64,000 nt of DNA, from assembly GCA_003987775.1 (NCBI GenBank), contig RXJD01000034.1, positions 62,001 through 126,000 of the forward strand. The letters are read 5' to 3'. Shown here piece after piece: positions 1 to 10,234 of this stretch. Under the pieces are notes generated by a model. It had not been told where the DNA came from. It ran no database searches and was given only the letters and a program-made list of their open reading frames with translations. Within the stretch, counting starts at the first letter, position 1. Each line of letters begins with the position of its first letter. Both the position numbers and the translations under genes were made by a program. Source of the DNA: Mycobacterium sp. (GTDB taxonomy: Bacteria; Actinomycetota; Actinomycetes; Mycobacteriales; Mycobacteriaceae).

Positions 1-1282
1 CCGCCGTGTCGGACCGGCCCAGACCCCACGCCTGGCACTCGCGAAAGATCCAGCTGCCGGTGGGCGTGATCCGCAACACCGAGTCAGGCAGCCCGGGCAT
101 CGCCAGTCGCGCCTGGGACAGGGCCTGATCCGGGTTGGTCCACGCGGCCATCTCCTGGCAGTAGGTGCCCAGCGCCAGCCCCGCGCCCAGGAGGCCGCGG
201 TCGGGTCCCGACGGCGCGGCGGCGGCTATCCCGGTGCCGGCCAGGGCTCCGTCGCCGCGGGACAGTTGGTAGATCATCCGTGGGATGTCGACGACCTTGG
301 CGGGATCGGCACTCCAGTCCAGTACCAGGGGCACGACCTTGGACCCGTCGATGGTGACCCGCGTCGCCTGGCCTGCCGGGTTCGTGGTGGTCAGTTCGAT
401 CGGGTTGCGGCTCAACGCATTCACGGTGTCGAGGAACACCGTCGGCAGGTTCGGGTACGCGGCCGCACAGGCGGGCTGGTTGGCACATGCCACGAAGATC
501 GCGGCCAGGCCACTGGCGGGCGCATCCCACCAGTGGTCGACGATGTTCACCTGCGGTGCCACCACCGAATCCAGGACCATCGACCGGATGCCCTTGGGGT
601 GGTCGCGCAGGAGCTGCTGAGCCAGGTCGGTGCCGTAGGAGACGCCGTAGACGTTCCACTGCTCGATGCCCAGTTGTTCCCGCAGGTCGGCGATATCGGC
701 GGCGTTCTCCCGCGTGTCATACGCCGCGAAGTCGGCACCGGAAGACGCCAGCCGCTTGCGGCAGTCGGCGACGGCGGCGGCGTCCAGATCCGCGGTCGCT
801 GGTGCCTGGAACACCAATTGCACTGCGCGGGTGGTGAAGTCGTCCATCTCCGGGCAACTCAGGTGCGGATCGCTGTGTAACGTGCCGCGTTGGTTGACGA
901 AAATGACGTCTCGGTCGGCGTTCATCCCGCCGGCCACCACGGCCGGCGCGCTCAAGGTCCCCGCCCCGCCGGGGCCGCCGGCCAAGAACACGATGGGGTC
1001 GGCCTTGGGTGCGTTGTTGGCGGCTTTCACCCGCGCGACGAGAATCCGGATCGTTCGACTCTGCGGCTCGTCCCGGTTCTCCGGCACGCTGAGGTAACCG
1101 CAGCTGTAGTTGGCGCCCAGGTCGGCCTGGGCCACTCCCGGGAAGTTCGGTTGGGGGCAGGGCGCGGGCGCATACGAGATTCGGCTGGTTGACCCGTGGG
1201 AGCATCCGAGCGCACCTGCGATAAGGACCACGGCTGCCAGGTAAGCCGGTGCCCGGCACCCGGCACGTAGTGAGAAGGGCAA
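1..1282 (-). CDS. Exported alpha/beta hydrolase (lipoprotein, TAP-like family), 3' end cut by window edge
   Basis: The frame stays open from a TTG at 1282 to the left edge, so the C-terminus is missing. The N-terminus has a hydrophobic segment ending ALGC, a plausible lipobox, so a secreted lipoprotein is likely. It is followed by a Cys-rich start (PCPQPNFP, then YSCGYLSVPENRD), an oxyanion-loop segment FLAGGPGGAG and the nucleophile elbow GVSYGT near 627-645. These are hallmarks of the alpha/beta hydrolase/TAP peptidase-esterase family, which includes mycobacterial Hip1-like exported proteases. The catalytic Ser is visible; the Asp/His part of the triad lies near or beyond the edge. It lies 10 bases behind the upstream Ddn-like gene, so the two may be cotranscribed. 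No ATG or GTG fits a full signal peptide, hence the TTG choice. Substrate unknown. Confidence 0.75.
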   Translation of the reverse strand, partial: MPFSLRAGCRAPAYLAAVVLIAGALGCSHGSTSRISYAPAPCPQPNFPGVAQADLGANYSCGYLSVPENRDEPQSRTIRILVARVKAANNAPKADPIVFLAGGPGGAGTLSAPAVVAGGMNADRDVIFVNQRGTLHSDPHLSCPEMDDFTTRAVQLVFQAPATADLDAAAVADCRKRLASSGADFAAYDTRENAADIADLREQLGIEQWNVYGVSYGTDLAQQLLRDHPKGIRSMVLDSVVAPQVNIVDHWWDAPASGLAAIFVACANQPACAAAYPNLPTVFLDTVNALSRNPIELTTTNPAGQATRVTIDGSKVVPLVLDWSADPAKVVDIPRMIYQLSRGDGALAGTGIAAAAPSGPDRGLLGAGLALGTYCQEMAAWTNPDQALSQARLAMPGLPDSVLRITPTGSWIFRECQAWGLGRSDTA

Positions 1283-1292
1283 AGGTCGCTGC

Positions 1293-1778
1293 TCAGCCGG
1301 CCGGGGTGAACTTGATGGCGGACAGCTTGAGCCGTTCGATCGCCTCGCCGAACTCCTCCGGCGTCGGCATCCGGTTATCGCGGAACTTCAGCCCCATCTG
1401 ACGCTGCGCGCGCTTGACGTCGTAGGAGTGCGCGGCGCGCACGTAGAGATCGCGGGTGACGGCACGGTCCTCGACGAGCTCGCCGCGCATTGCGGTCGTC
1501 GTGCCGTTGTAGACCACCTGCGCGGGGCCGCCGCCGCGGAAGTTGAACTTCCAGGCGGCACTGGCCAGCGCGTAGAGGTCGCCGTCGATGACGTGCGCGC
1601 TCACCGGGAGCTTGAACTGCTTGCCCGACTTGCGACCGGAGAAATTCAGCACCATGAACTGTGTGCGCAGCGACCCGCCGAGCGGGGTCCCCAACAGGAA
1701 GCCCAGCGCCGGGTTGACGGCTTTGAGCAACGCTGAGGGTGGGTGGCCGACGTCAACCGCATACGACTGTTCTGTCAT
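1293..1778 (-). CDS. Ddn-like deazaflavin (F420)-dependent nitroreductase family protein
   Basis: This 161-residue protein resembles the DUF385/Ddn family of split-barrel proteins, which bind coenzyme F420 and reduce quinones, nitro compounds or fatty acids in actinobacteria. Visible family features are the N-terminal FSGRKSGK segment, the strand AHVIDGDLYALAS followed by W, and the YNG turn before a strand running into RGELVED. The ATG at 1778 starts MTEQSYAVD; an in-frame ATG seven codons upstream is possible but gives an atypical leader. No signal peptide is seen, so it is cytoplasmic or membrane-associated. It lies between lpqN and the exported hydrolase on the same strand. The substrate cannot be predicted, and some family members bind flavin or haem instead of F420. 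Confidence 0.75.
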   Translation of the reverse strand: MTEQSYAVDVGHPPSALLKAVNPALGFLLGTPLGGSLRTQFMVLNFSGRKSGKQFKLPVSAHVIDGDLYALASAAWKFNFRGGGPAQVVYNGTTTAMRGELVEDRAVTRDLYVRAAHSYDVKRAQRQMGLKFRDNRMPTPEEFGEAIERLKLSAIKFTPAG

Positions 1779-1824
1779 GCGTTTCACCGTAGACAATCGC
1801 GCGGTGCTGCGGGAGACGCCTCGA

Positions 1825-1892
1825 CGTCGCCGAGCGTGAAGACAGGGTGGGGATCGGGCCCGGATCTCGCCGTCAGCTCACGCTCGGCGACG
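1825..1892. repeat. Perfect 15-bp inverted repeat between lpqN and the Ddn-like gene
   Basis: CGTCGCCGAGCGTGA at 1825-1839 is repeated as its exact reverse complement at 1878-1892, with 38 bases between the arms. It lies wholly intergenic, downstream of lpqN. A hairpin this long could act in termination or RNA stability, or be a dispersed intergenic palindrome; the sequence alone does not decide. Confidence 0.7.
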
Positions 1893-1914
1893 CGGCCCGG
1901 GCCGCCCAGCAAAA

Positions 1915-1942
1915 CGCCGCGGAGCGTGCGGGCTCCGCGGCG
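1915..1942 (-). terminator. Intrinsic terminator of lpqN
   Basis: An 11-bp perfect stem (CGCCGCGGAGC at 1915-1925 and its complement at 1932-1942) with a 6-base loop starts 15 bases after the lpqN stop. On the minus strand it is followed by TTTT, giving a classical Rho-independent terminator for lpqN. Confidence 0.75.
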
Positions 1943-1957
1943 CGTTGCGTTCTCGAA

Positions 1958-2647
1958 CTAGGGGGTGATCGTGGTCTGGTCGTCGATCACCGCGGTGGCG
2001 TCCATCAACGGGCCGGCCTCGGAGTCCAGCGCATCGGCGTCGAGCTGGAGCACGAACAAGCCGTTGGGGCCGGTGATCACGACGGTCTTCTGCGCGACAG
2101 CGCGCTTCTTGCCGTTCTTGGTGTAGGACCCGCCGAACTGCCACGCCGGGAAGCCGCCGAGAGTGGACTCTTTCCCGTTCGGGCTGCCACCCTCGAATTC
2201 GGGCAGGTTCTTCAACTCGCCGGGCGCGTATTCGAGGATCTTCTTGGGGTCGGCGTTGCCTTCCAGTTTGGACACGATCGCCACGATCGTCGGTGCGTCA
2301 TTGGGGTCAGCCGGCGCGTCGAAGACGATGCCGCCGTAGGGCGCGCCCTGTCCTTCGGGAACCGTGTGCCAGCCGTTGGGCACCGGAAGGTTGATGGTGG
2401 GGGAGCCGGGATCGCCGTGGTGCACCGGCACCTCTTTGAGGTTGGCTTCCCGGATGTAGTCGGCAATGGTCTTATTGGCCTGCGCGCCCGACGTTGCGCT
2501 GGTCGTCGTCGTGGAGGTGGACGTCGACGTCGAGGTGGACGTGCTCGTCGAAGTCGATGTCTTGACTTCGGTCTTGGTTTCGGAGTGGCACCCCACCAGC
2601 GTCAGGCTCAGTGCCACCGTTGCGACTACTGCCGTCAGGTCCTTCAT
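1958..2647 (-). CDS. lpqN: LpqN/LpqT family lipoprotein
   Basis: A 229-residue lipoprotein. The ATG at 2647 starts a signal peptide MKDLTAVVATVALSLTLVGC whose last four residues form the lipobox, so it is lipid-anchored on the outer face of the membrane. A Thr/Ser-alternating linker (about residues 28-52) separates the anchor from the LpqN-family fold (DYIREANLKEVPV, LPVPNGWHTVPEG, GFPAWQFGGSY). I reject upstream in-frame starts because the signal peptide begins here and a GGAG lies about 8 bases upstream. Known for the family: M. tuberculosis LpqN associates with the MmpL3 mycolate transport complex and has been linked to a host ubiquitin ligase. Its neighbours, the GH92 mannosidase and the large membrane protein, match Rv0584 and Rv0585c, which supports the name. 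Confidence 0.9.
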   Translation of the reverse strand: MKDLTAVVATVALSLTLVGCHSETKTEVKTSTSTSTSTSTSTSTSTTTTSATSGAQANKTIADYIREANLKEVPVHHGDPGSPTINLPVPNGWHTVPEGQGAPYGGIVFDAPADPNDAPTIVAIVSKLEGNADPKKILEYAPGELKNLPEFEGGSPNGKESTLGGFPAWQFGGSYTKNGKKRAVAQKTVVITGPNGLFVLQLDADALDSEAGPLMDATAVIDDQTTITP

Positions 2648-2670
2648 CTCTCGCATCTCCAAAGTTGTGG

Positions 2671-2690
2671 CACCGGCATCTGTGCCGGTG
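2671..2690. promoter_or_regulatory. Inverted repeat in the lpqN / GH92 divergent promoter region
   Basis: CACCGGCA, a 4-base spacer, then TGCCGGTG: a perfect 8-bp inverted repeat 24 bases upstream of the lpqN ATG and 119 bases upstream of the mannosidase ATG. It could be an operator or a leader hairpin; no regulator is identified. Confidence 0.4.
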
Positions 2691-2808
2691 ACGTAGGAGA
2701 AGAGAGTAGCCGAAGCGCGCAGTTCGTCGTCATTATCTGCCGAATACGCTGGGTGAGTCGTTTGCCGAAAATGCCACTGGAACCGCCGGCGTGCAGTAAG
2801 AGACATTT

Positions 2809-5439
2809 ATGCGGTCTTCAAGGTCGCGAACGGGCCTCAGGGCCACCGTCGCCACCCTCGCGGTGCTGGCTCTCTTCGTGCCGTTTTTCCTGCTGGCACC
2901 GACTGCCTACGACGGCGAGCCCGCAGCGGTGACGAATCCGGTGCAGCACGTCGACACTCTTGTCGGCACCGGTACCGGCGGCGACATCGTCGGGGAAATC
3001 AACAACTTTCCCGGCGCCACTGTGCCTTTCGGCATGGTGCAGTACTCGCCTGACACCGTCGACAACTACGCCGGTTATGACCATGCCAACGACCGCGCCA
3101 CCGGATTCAGCATGACCCACGCCTCGGTGGGCTGCCCCGCCTTCGGCGACATCTCCATGCTGCCGACCACCAGCTCCGTCGGTTCCCGGCCGTGGGCGGC
3201 GTGGGATCGAATCGCCCACGACGACACGGAGTCCGGTGTGCCGGGCTACTACACGGTCCGCTTTCCAGATACCGGAGTCAAGGCAGAACTCACCGCGACC
3301 ACCCGGACCGGCCTCGGACGGTTCAGCTTCCCGCGCGACAACCGGCCCGCGCTGCTGCACGTGCGTTCGGGTGCGTCGCTGGCGGGCAACTCGCGCGCGG
3401 CAATTCAGCTCGGCGAGGACAACACCACGATCACCGGGTGGGCGACCAGCGGCTCGTTCTGCGACAAGCAGAACACCTACACGGTGTACTTCGCGATGGA
3501 GTTCAACCAGCCGTTCCTGTCCTACGGAACCTGGGACGGCTATTCGGTGTATGACGGTGCCCGGCAGGCTAATTCGCCGTACAGCGGAGGCTACGTGCTG
3601 TTTCCGGCCGGTGCCGTGCTCGAGGTACGGACCGCCATCTCCTATGTGAGCATCGAGGGCGCCCGCGCGAACCTGGCTGCCGAGCGCGGCACCTTCGACG
3701 GCGTTCGCGCGGCCGCGACCAGTGCCTGGAACGGTGCGCTGGCGCGGATCACGGTGTCGAGTCGCAGCCCCGCCGACGTGACGACCTTCTACAGCTGTCT
3801 GTACCGGTCGTTGCTGCATCCCAACACCTTCAACGACGTCGACGGCCGATACATCGGGTTCGACAACGCGATCCACACCGTCGCGCCGGGCCGTACGCAG
3901 TACGCCAACTTCTCCGACTGGGACACCTACCGCAGCCTGGCCGCGCTGCAAGGTCTGTTGTTCCCGAAGGAGGCCAGTGACATGGCCCAGTCGCTGGTGA
4001 CCGATGCCGAGCAGAGCGGCGCCCTGCCCCGGTGGGCCCTGGCCAATGCCGCGACAAGCCAGATGACCGGCGACAGCGTGGTCCCGCTGATCGTGAACCT
4101 GTACATGTTCGGGGCCAGATACTTTGACACGGCGGCCGCCCTGCGCTTCATGGTCAGTGGCGCGACCCTCGGTGGTGCCGGTGTCGACGGGTACGTCGAG
4201 CGTCCGGGGATCGGCGCCTACCTGCAGCTTGGCTACCTCCCACAGCTCACCGCGTTCGGCCCCGGCGCCTCGATCACTCTGGAGTGGTCGATCGATGATT
4301 TCGCCATCGCCCGATTCGCCGCCGCACTGGGGGACGACCGGACCGCCGCCGCGTTCCAGGACCGGGCACAGTACTGGCAGAACCTGTTCAATCCGACGAC
4401 CGGATACATTTCGCCGCGCAGCCCGAGCGGGCTCTTCCGCGAGGGTCCGGGTTTTCGGGAGTCCGGGTCGGCGTTCGGCCAGCCCGGTTATGACGAGGGC
4501 AACGCAGAGCAGTACCTGTGGCTGGTGCCGCAGAATATCGGCGGCCTGGTCACCGCGCTGGGTGGCCGAAAGGCGTTCGCCGCGCGCCTCGATCGATTCA
4601 CCAAGCGCCTCAACGAAGGTCCGAACGAGCCCTACCTGTGGGCCGGTAACGAGCCGTGTTTCGGTGTCCCGTGGTTATACAACTACGTCGGCGAGCCTTG
4701 GCAGACGCAACGTACCGTCGACCGGGTCCGTGGGCTGTTCGGCCCGACGCCCGACGGCGCACCCGGCAACGACGATCTCGGCGCGATGTCCAGTTGGTAT
4801 GTCTGGGCCGCCCTGGGCATGTATCCGATCATCCCGGGCACCCCGGTCCTCGCCGTCAACACGCCATTGTTCGATCGCGCTGTAATCGCTCTGCCCACAG
4901 GGCAATCCATCCGCATCACCGCGCCGGGCGCATCGGGTCTCAACCGCCTGAAGTACATCAGAGGTCTGCGCCTCAACGGTGAACCGAGCGATCGGACCTA
5001 TCTCCCTGAATCTTTGATCACCACGGGGGGTGACGTAGCGTTCTCGCTCGCTGCCCGGCCCGACAGCTGGGGCACCGCCGAATCGTCGGCGCCACCGTCC
5101 TTCGGTGCCGGCAGTACGACTTTCGCGGTCAACGCGCCAAGTCCGGTCGCCACGATCGCGCCGGGGACGACGGGCACGCTGCAGCTCGACGCGCAGCGGA
5201 TGATCGACGGAGTCGACGAATACACCGTTACCGGTATGTCTTACGCGCCGGGAATCACAGTTGCCCCGGCGAATGGACGATTCGGGCGCGACGGGGCCGC
5301 GAAGGTGGATGTTGCGATCACCGTGGCGAAGACGGTGCCCCAGGGCTATTACCAGGTCTTCCTGACCGCGACGGCCGGAGGAAGCAGCAGATATCTGACC
5401 GTCATGGTCGACGCCGCGGCAGCGGACTCAGGCGAATAG
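2809..5439 (+). CDS. Secreted GH92 alpha-1,2-mannosidase (Rv0584-like)
   Basis: An 876-residue exported glycoside hydrolase of family 92, a group of calcium-dependent inverting exo-alpha-mannosidases. Residues 1-35 form an Arg-rich start plus a hydrophobic stretch, a Sec signal peptide. The N-terminal beta-sandwich opens with [12 protein letters not shown] and [16 protein letters not shown] (about 46-82). The (alpha/alpha)6 catalytic domain contains the family signature GNEP near residue 614 and the [11 protein letters not shown] block near 654, followed by MYPIIPGTP. About 150 extra C-terminal residues look like a beta-rich accessory domain. It is divergent from lpqN and convergent, with a 9-base gap, to the next gene. 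Likely substrates are mannosylated glycans such as lipoarabinomannan caps, mannoproteins or host glycans; the linkage preference is not visible. Confidence 0.9.
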   Translation: MRSSRSRTGLRATVATLAVLALFVPFFLLAPTAYDGEPAAVTNPVQHVDTLVGTGTGGDIVGEINNFPGATVPFGMVQYSPDTVDNYAGYDHANDRATGFSMTHASVGCPAFGDISMLPTTSSVGSRPWAAWDRIAHDDTESGVPGYYTVRFPDTGVKAELTATTRTGLGRFSFPRDNRPALLHVRSGASLAGNSRAAIQLGEDNTTITGWATSGSFCDKQNTYTVYFAMEFNQPFLSYGTWDGYSVYDGARQANSPYSGGYVLFPAGAVLEVRTAISYVSIEGARANLAAERGTFDGVRAAATSAWNGALARITVSSRSPADVTTFYSCLYRSLLHPNTFNDVDGRYIGFDNAIHTVAPGRTQYANFSDWDTYRSLAALQGLLFPKEASDMAQSLVTDAEQSGALPRWALANAATSQMTGDSVVPLIVNLYMFGARYFDTAAALRFMVSGATLGGAGVDGYVERPGIGAYLQLGYLPQLTAFGPGASITLEWSIDDFAIARFAAALGDDRTAAAFQDRAQYWQNLFNPTTGYISPRSPSGLFREGPGFRESGSAFGQPGYDEGNAEQYLWLVPQNIGGLVTALGGRKAFAARLDRFTKRLNEGPNEPYLWAGNEPCFGVPWLYNYVGEPWQTQRTVDRVRGLFGPTPDGAPGNDDLGAMSSWYVWAALGMYPIIPGTPVLAVNTPLFDRAVIALPTGQSIRITAPGASGLNRLKYIRGLRLNGEPSDRTYLPESLITTGGDVAFSLAARPDSWGTAESSAPPSFGAGSTTFAVNAPSPVATIAPGTTGTLQLDAQRMIDGVDEYTVTGMSYAPGITVAPANGRFGRDGAAKVDVAITVAKTVPQGYYQVFLTATAGGSSRYLTVMVDAAAADSGE

Positions 5440-5448
5440 TATTCAGGC

Positions 5449-7824
5449 TCAGACCATCTCGTTCTTGGTGAGCCAGCGCATGACCGGCCAGCCCACGAAA
5501 ACCGGCAGCCAGCAGGTGAGTACCCGGTAGAGCAGCACCGACGGCACGCCGATGGCCGCCGGCACGCCGAACGCGGCGAGCCCACCGATCAGTGCGGCTT
5601 CCACGGCCCCGACTCCGCCCGGGGTGGGCGCTGCGGAAGCCAGTGTCCCGCCGACCATCGTCACCACCGTGACGGTGACGAACGTCGTCCCACCGCCGAA
5701 CGCCTCGACGCTCGCCCACAGCGCCAGCGCCGCGCCCAAAGTGGTTCCGGCAGCTCCCAATACGATGAGCCCGAGACGTTTGGGTTCGCGCGCCAGATCG
5801 GCGAGGTCGCGGGTGACCTCCCCGACCTTGGGGCGCAGTTCGGTTGCCAGCCAGCGTCTCAGGTTGGGCACCAGCAGAAAGGTGCCGATGATGCCCAGAG
5901 CCACACCGGCGATCAGGTACAGCACCGTGGCGTTGGGTACGAAGTGGGACAGGTCGGTCGACGTTCCGGCCACCGCGCTGAACAAGATCAGCAGCGTCAG
6001 GTGCACGATCACCTGTACCGATTGCTGCAGGGCCACGGCCGCGGTGGCCCGCAGGGCGGTCAGGCCGCCCTTTTGCAGAAACCGGGTGCTCAGCGCCAGG
6101 CCGCCGACCCCGGCCGGGGTGGTCGTTGCGGCAAAGGTGTTGGCCACCTGCATGATCGACAGTTTCCAGAAGCTCACCGCACCGTCGGCGCAGGCCCACA
6201 GCGCTCCCGCCGCACCGACGTAGGTCAGCGCCGACACCGACAGGCCCAGCAACGCCCACCACCAGTTCGCGGTCCGCAGTTCGTGGAAGAACGTGGGGAC
6301 GGTGCTGATGAAGGGGTACGCGACATAGACCAGGGCGCCGATCAGCACCAGCTGGATGAACTGGCTGCGGCTGAACCGGGTGATCGTCTCGGTTTCAATC
6401 TGGTCGGCCCCGGTCTGGCGCTTCACCTCCGCTCGCGCGTCGGCCATCACGGCCTTCGGGTTGGCTACCGATTGCCGAATTCGTTTGGGCACAGCGGATT
6501 TGGTGAGGCGGCGCGATGCAGTCAGGATGCTGTCCTTGCCGAAGGCCGCGATCGCGGCGCTCACCGCGGACTCCGCGTCGTACAGCGCCGACGTCGTGAC
6601 CAGCAGCTGGGCGATGTCGGATTGCAACTGGGCATCGGTGGCGCCGTACTCGGCGGCGCCGAACCCGCCGAAGAGGACCTTGCCGTCGGCAACCGTGATC
6701 TCGTTGCAGCGCAGGTCGCCGTGCGAGATCTGATGGTCGTAGAGGACGTGCAGGGATTCCCAGACGCTGGCGACCGGTGTCTCGCCGGCGCATTCGTCGA
6801 TCGGCACTCCCTGCACGGGCTGGTGGGCATACATCGTCCAGCCGCGGTCCAGGGCGGCAAGCGCGATCGTCGAGGTGTTGGCGACACCGGTGTCCGCGAT
6901 GGCGATGGCCATCAGCGCGCGGTGCTCGACCGCGCGCCGCAGGGAGGTTTGCAGGGGCGCGGTTTCCGACCCGCGCAGCCGCAGTTTCCACCACAGCTGG
7001 CGTAGCGCGCCGCCGCTGCGCTGATGCGGGCCGTACAACTCGACCGCCGCGCGCGAGGACGGTTCGGTGGACTCGGCCGACAACACCAGCGGCCCGGGCC
7101 CGCCCGGGCGGACCACCACGAGCCGCGATACCAGGAATCCGCGCCGGGCCATCGCGCGCACGGCACCCTCCAACGGCACCTCGAGTGCGGGAGTGCCGAC
7201 GACCAGAACCACGAACGCCCCGACGAACCAGCCCACCGAGAGACCCACTACCGCGCGGGCCGGCACGATGGCGCTCACCACCAGGTGGATGGGTACGAAG
7301 GCGAGCAGCAACGCCCACCACCAGTGCCGCCAGCGGGCCGGCAGCCAGGGACCCGAGACCGTCAGTACCGCCGCCAGCATGGCGATCCAGCGCGGGTCGT
7401 CGAGGAACTGGGCCGGCACCGTGGTGAGCTTGTCGTTCAGGTCGAAGTGCCAGCGTGGCGCGGCGATGCGGTTGCTGCTGATCGACAAAGGGAGGACGGC
7501 CATCAGCGCGGCAGCGCCGTAGGCGCCCAGCAGCTTCCATTGCCGGGACAGAATCAGGCCGATCAGGATCACGAACGGCAGCGCCAGGATCGCGATGCCG
7601 TACACCAGGTACACCAGGTCGGACTGGGTGGGGGTCAGGACTCCGACGATTTCGGAGATCGACTTCTCCAGTGCCACCCATCGAGGGCGGGTGATCAGGG
7701 AGCTGGTGACCACCGCAACCAGGAAGAGTGCGGCCAATGCCAGCCGGATGATGTCGTTGGTGCGTCGGGTCAGTGGTTGCAGCAAGCTGCCGGACACGGT
7801 GATGTCGCGGCCGTCAACTCGCAT
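5449..7824 (-). CDS. Large membrane protein: kinase-like domain plus YbhN/LPG-synthase-type flippase region (Rv0585c-like)
   Basis: A 791-residue polytopic protein. The first ~210 residues hold several membrane segments. The middle (about 250-460) is soluble and carries kinase-like traces: HGDLRCNE near residue 366, then [11 protein letters not shown] where a kinase would have DFG, and SDIAQLL as in the UbiB/RIO-like fold. The Gly in place of the metal-binding Asp suggests a pseudokinase. Residues about 480-790 form the UPF0104/TIGR00374 membrane domain shared by YbhN and the flippase half of MprF, with [17 protein letters not shown] and [16 protein letters not shown]. Family knowledge suggests lipid or precursor flipping in the envelope. 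The neighbouring GH92 gene and lpqN match the M. tuberculosis order. Substrate unknown. Confidence 0.8.
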   Translation of the reverse strand: MRVDGRDITVSGSLLQPLTRRTNDIIRLALAALFLVAVVTSSLITRPRWVALEKSISEIVGVLTPTQSDLVYLVYGIAILALPFVILIGLILSRQWKLLGAYGAAALMAVLPLSISSNRIAAPRWHFDLNDKLTTVPAQFLDDPRWIAMLAAVLTVSGPWLPARWRHWWWALLLAFVPIHLVVSAIVPARAVVGLSVGWFVGAFVVLVVGTPALEVPLEGAVRAMARRGFLVSRLVVVRPGGPGPLVLSAESTEPSSRAAVELYGPHQRSGGALRQLWWKLRLRGSETAPLQTSLRRAVEHRALMAIAIADTGVANTSTIALAALDRGWTMYAHQPVQGVPIDECAGETPVASVWESLHVLYDHQISHGDLRCNEITVADGKVLFGGFGAAEYGATDAQLQSDIAQLLVTTSALYDAESAVSAAIAAFGKDSILTASRRLTKSAVPKRIRQSVANPKAVMADARAEVKRQTGADQIETETITRFSRSQFIQLVLIGALVYVAYPFISTVPTFFHELRTANWWWALLGLSVSALTYVGAAGALWACADGAVSFWKLSIMQVANTFAATTTPAGVGGLALSTRFLQKGGLTALRATAAVALQQSVQVIVHLTLLILFSAVAGTSTDLSHFVPNATVLYLIAGVALGIIGTFLLVPNLRRWLATELRPKVGEVTRDLADLAREPKRLGLIVLGAAGTTLGAALALWASVEAFGGGTTFVTVTVVTMVGGTLASAAPTPGGVGAVEAALIGGLAAFGVPAAIGVPSVLLYRVLTCWLPVFVGWPVMRWLTKNEMV

Positions 7825-7966
7825 GTGCGGGGTCCTTCGAGATCCTTGGATCCGTCTTCCGGGTTACCTCTGTCGGCTGTTCTACGACAACTTAACGTGC
7901 CAGCAGGTTCACATCCTGCTCACGTACTCTCGGCACTGGCGTGTGTTGGGAGTAGGAGGACTGGGC

Positions 7967-8914
7967 GTGGTGCGCACCGAGAACGACACCTGGGAGATCA
8001 CCGAAAGCGTGGGAGCGACGGCGCTGGGCGTGGCTGCGGCTCGCGCAGCGGAGACCGAGAGTCAAAACCCGCTGATCAGAGACCCTTTCGCGCGGGTCTT
8101 CCTGAATGTGGTCGGCGACGGGATCTGGAATTGGTTCGCCGCACCGGACCTGCCCGACGAGTTGGTGGAAGCGGAACCGCAACTGCCCGACCAGATGCAG
8201 TCGATGGTGAACTACATGGCCTCTCGCACGGCCTTCTTCGACAGCTTCTTCCTGGATGCGACGCGGGCCGGCGTGACCCAGGTGGTGATTCTGGCGGCGG
8301 GCCTGGATGCGCGGGCCTGGCGGTTGCCGTGGCCGGATGGGACGACGGTGTACGAACTCGACCAGACCAAGGTGCTGGAGTTCAAGGCGTCGACGTTGGC
8401 GGAGCACGGGGCGGAGCCGACGTGCCACCGCGTCCCGGTCGCGGTGGATCTGCGGCACGACTGGCCGGCGGTGTTGCAACAGGCCGGGTTCGACCCGTCC
8501 GCGCCCAGCGCCTGGTCTGTCGAGGGGTTGTTGCCGTACCTGCCGGCTGCCGCCCACGAGTTGCTGTTCGAGCGGATTCAGGGGCTCGCCGCGCCCGGCA
8601 GCAGGATCGCGGTCGAGGCGCCCGGGCCGGATTGGCTGGATGAGAACGTGCGCGCGCAGCGGCGTGAGCGGATCGACCGGATGCGCGCGGTGATGGCCAA
8701 GCTCGATCCCGGACGCGAGATGCCCCGGACCGACGAGCTGTGGTACTTCGAGGAGCGCGAGGACGTGGGCGAATGGTTGCGCAGGCACGGCTGGGACGCG
8801 ACGGTGACGCAGTCCCCGCAGCTGATGGCCGACTATGGGCGCGGTGTGCCTGAGGGGGTCGAGGACACCTCGCCGCGCACCCAGTTCGTGTCAGCGGTGC
8901 GTTCGGCTACCTGA
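7967..8914 (+). CDS. TIGR00027-family SAM-dependent methyltransferase
   Basis: A 315-residue class I methyltransferase of the expanded mycobacterial putative S-adenosylmethionine-dependent methyltransferase family. The start is the GTG at 7967, because AGGAGGA ends 6 bases upstream and [20 protein letters not shown] is the usual family N-terminus. Family motifs are [36 protein letters not shown] (SAM-binding motif I, about 105-122) and YELDQ after it, plus EGLLPYLP. Family members are related to leucine carboxyl and O-methyltransferases, and few have known substrates. The 3' end overlaps the convergent amidohydrolase by 8 bases. The upstream 142 bases separate it from the divergent membrane gene. 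Confidence 0.9.
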   Translation: MVRTENDTWEITESVGATALGVAAARAAETESQNPLIRDPFARVFLNVVGDGIWNWFAAPDLPDELVEAEPQLPDQMQSMVNYMASRTAFFDSFFLDATRAGVTQVVILAAGLDARAWRLPWPDGTTVYELDQTKVLEFKASTLAEHGAEPTCHRVPVAVDLRHDWPAVLQQAGFDPSAPSAWSVEGLLPYLPAAAHELLFERIQGLAAPGSRIAVEAPGPDWLDENVRAQRRERIDRMRAVMAKLDPGREMPRTDELWYFEEREDVGEWLRRHGWDATVTQSPQLMADYGRGVPEGVEDTSPRTQFVSAVRSAT

Positions 8915-10178
8915 CTGCCCCTTTGACCAGCCGCCCGTCCTTGATGATCGCGGTGAATGCCTCGCCGGGCCGGGCGATCAGCGAGATGTCGGCCACCGGG
9001 TCGCCGTCGACGAGGATGAGGTCGGCCAGGGCGCCCTCGGCCACGACACCGAGGCGCCCCGGGTAGGGATTGCGGGGCCCGGACATGGCGAGCAGTTCGG
9101 CGTTGCGAATAGTGGCCTGCTGCAACACTTCTGCGGGAGTGAACCAGCGGGTGAGCTTAGCCAGTTGGGCGCCTTGGCGTTTGGCGAGCGCCGCATCGAA
9201 CAGCGTGTCGGTGCCGAAGGCGATCTTGACGTTGTGTTTGATCGCCAGTTCGTAGGCGGTGTCGGTGCCGCTGACCATCTGCTGAAATTTGGGCACGTTC
9301 GCGGGTGGAACCGTGACGGCGTCTTCGTCGTCGAGAAACGGCTGCAGACACCACCAGACGTCCTTCTCTGCCAGCAGCGCGGCCGTCTCGTCATCGATGA
9401 GATGGCCGTGTTCGACGCAACGGACACCCGCGGCGACCGCGGTGCGGATCGCCCGGGGCGTGTAGGCATGCACCGTGACGTACGTGCCCCAGTTCTCGGC
9501 GGCTTCCACCGCGGCGTGCATCTCCGCCTCGGTGAACTGGGAGACATCGAGCGGATCGTAAGCCGAGGCGACGCCGCCGCCGGCCATCAGCTTCAGTTGC
9601 GAGGCGCCGCGGCGCAGCATCTCCCGCGCGCCGCGCAGCACCTCGGCTTCGCCGTCGGCGATGACGGCGGCGCCGATGATCTCGATGTAGCTGAGGTGGC
9701 CGCAGACACCGCGGGGCACCTCATGCGGCATCCGGAAGTCGCCGTGGCCACCGGTCTGAGAGATGAAGCCACCGGCAGGGTAGATGCGCGGACCGGGAAT
9801 CGTGCCGTCGTCGATCGCCTGCTTGATGCCGAAGACCGGGCCACCGAGATCACGAACGGTGGTGAAGCCGCGCAACAGGGTCTCTTCGGCGCTGACGACC
9901 GCCCGGGCGAAGACGTAACCGAGTTCGCTGACCTGAGCCATCAACGCGGAGATGGTGGTGAACATCGCGTGCCAGTGCGCATCGATCAGTCCCGGCATCA
10001 GGGTCTTGCCGGTGCCGTCGATCGTCGGGCCCGGGTCGCCGTCCGGAGGCGCGGCGGTGGGTGCCGTGATCGAGGCGATGAGCCTGCCGCGAACCGTGAC
10101 GTCGTGCGGACCGGTGACCCGGCCCTGGACGCTGTCGAAGATGTTGACGTTGGAAATGCGGAGCTCGTCGATAGTCAT
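8907..10178 (-). CDS. Metal-dependent amidohydrolase (imidazolonepropionase-like)
   Basis: A 423-residue amidohydrolase-superfamily enzyme with a complete binuclear-type metal site. LIDAHWH gives the HxH pair (His68, His70), VTVHAYTP and CVEHGHLID supply later His ligands, and FGTDTLFD carries the catalytic Asp. The N-terminal strand region ([11 protein letters not shown] and [10 protein letters not shown]) and the C-terminal [21 protein letters not shown] return to the small beta-sandwich are typical. Relatives hydrolyse amide, dipeptide or ring substrates (prolidase-like, imidazolonepropionase-like); the true substrate is not predictable. No signal peptide. A decayed copy of its first codons and 5' leader lies at 10983-11066. 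Confidence 0.85.
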   Translation of the reverse strand: MTIDELRISNVNIFDSVQGRVTGPHDVTVRGRLIASITAPTAAPPDGDPGPTIDGTGKTLMPGLIDAHWHAMFTTISALMAQVSELGYVFARAVVSAEETLLRGFTTVRDLGGPVFGIKQAIDDGTIPGPRIYPAGGFISQTGGHGDFRMPHEVPRGVCGHLSYIEIIGAAVIADGEAEVLRGAREMLRRGASQLKLMAGGGVASAYDPLDVSQFTEAEMHAAVEAAENWGTYVTVHAYTPRAIRTAVAAGVRCVEHGHLIDDETAALLAEKDVWWCLQPFLDDEDAVTVPPANVPKFQQMVSGTDTAYELAIKHNVKIAFGTDTLFDAALAKRQGAQLAKLTRWFTPAEVLQQATIRNAELLAMSGPRNPYPGRLGVVAEGALADLILVDGDPVADISLIARPGEAFTAIIKDGRLVKGAVR

Positions 10179-10234
10179 CCCGTTCAGTGTCGCCTAGTGC
10201 GAATCTGCGGGCCGGGGCGGTAGGCGTGCGGGCG

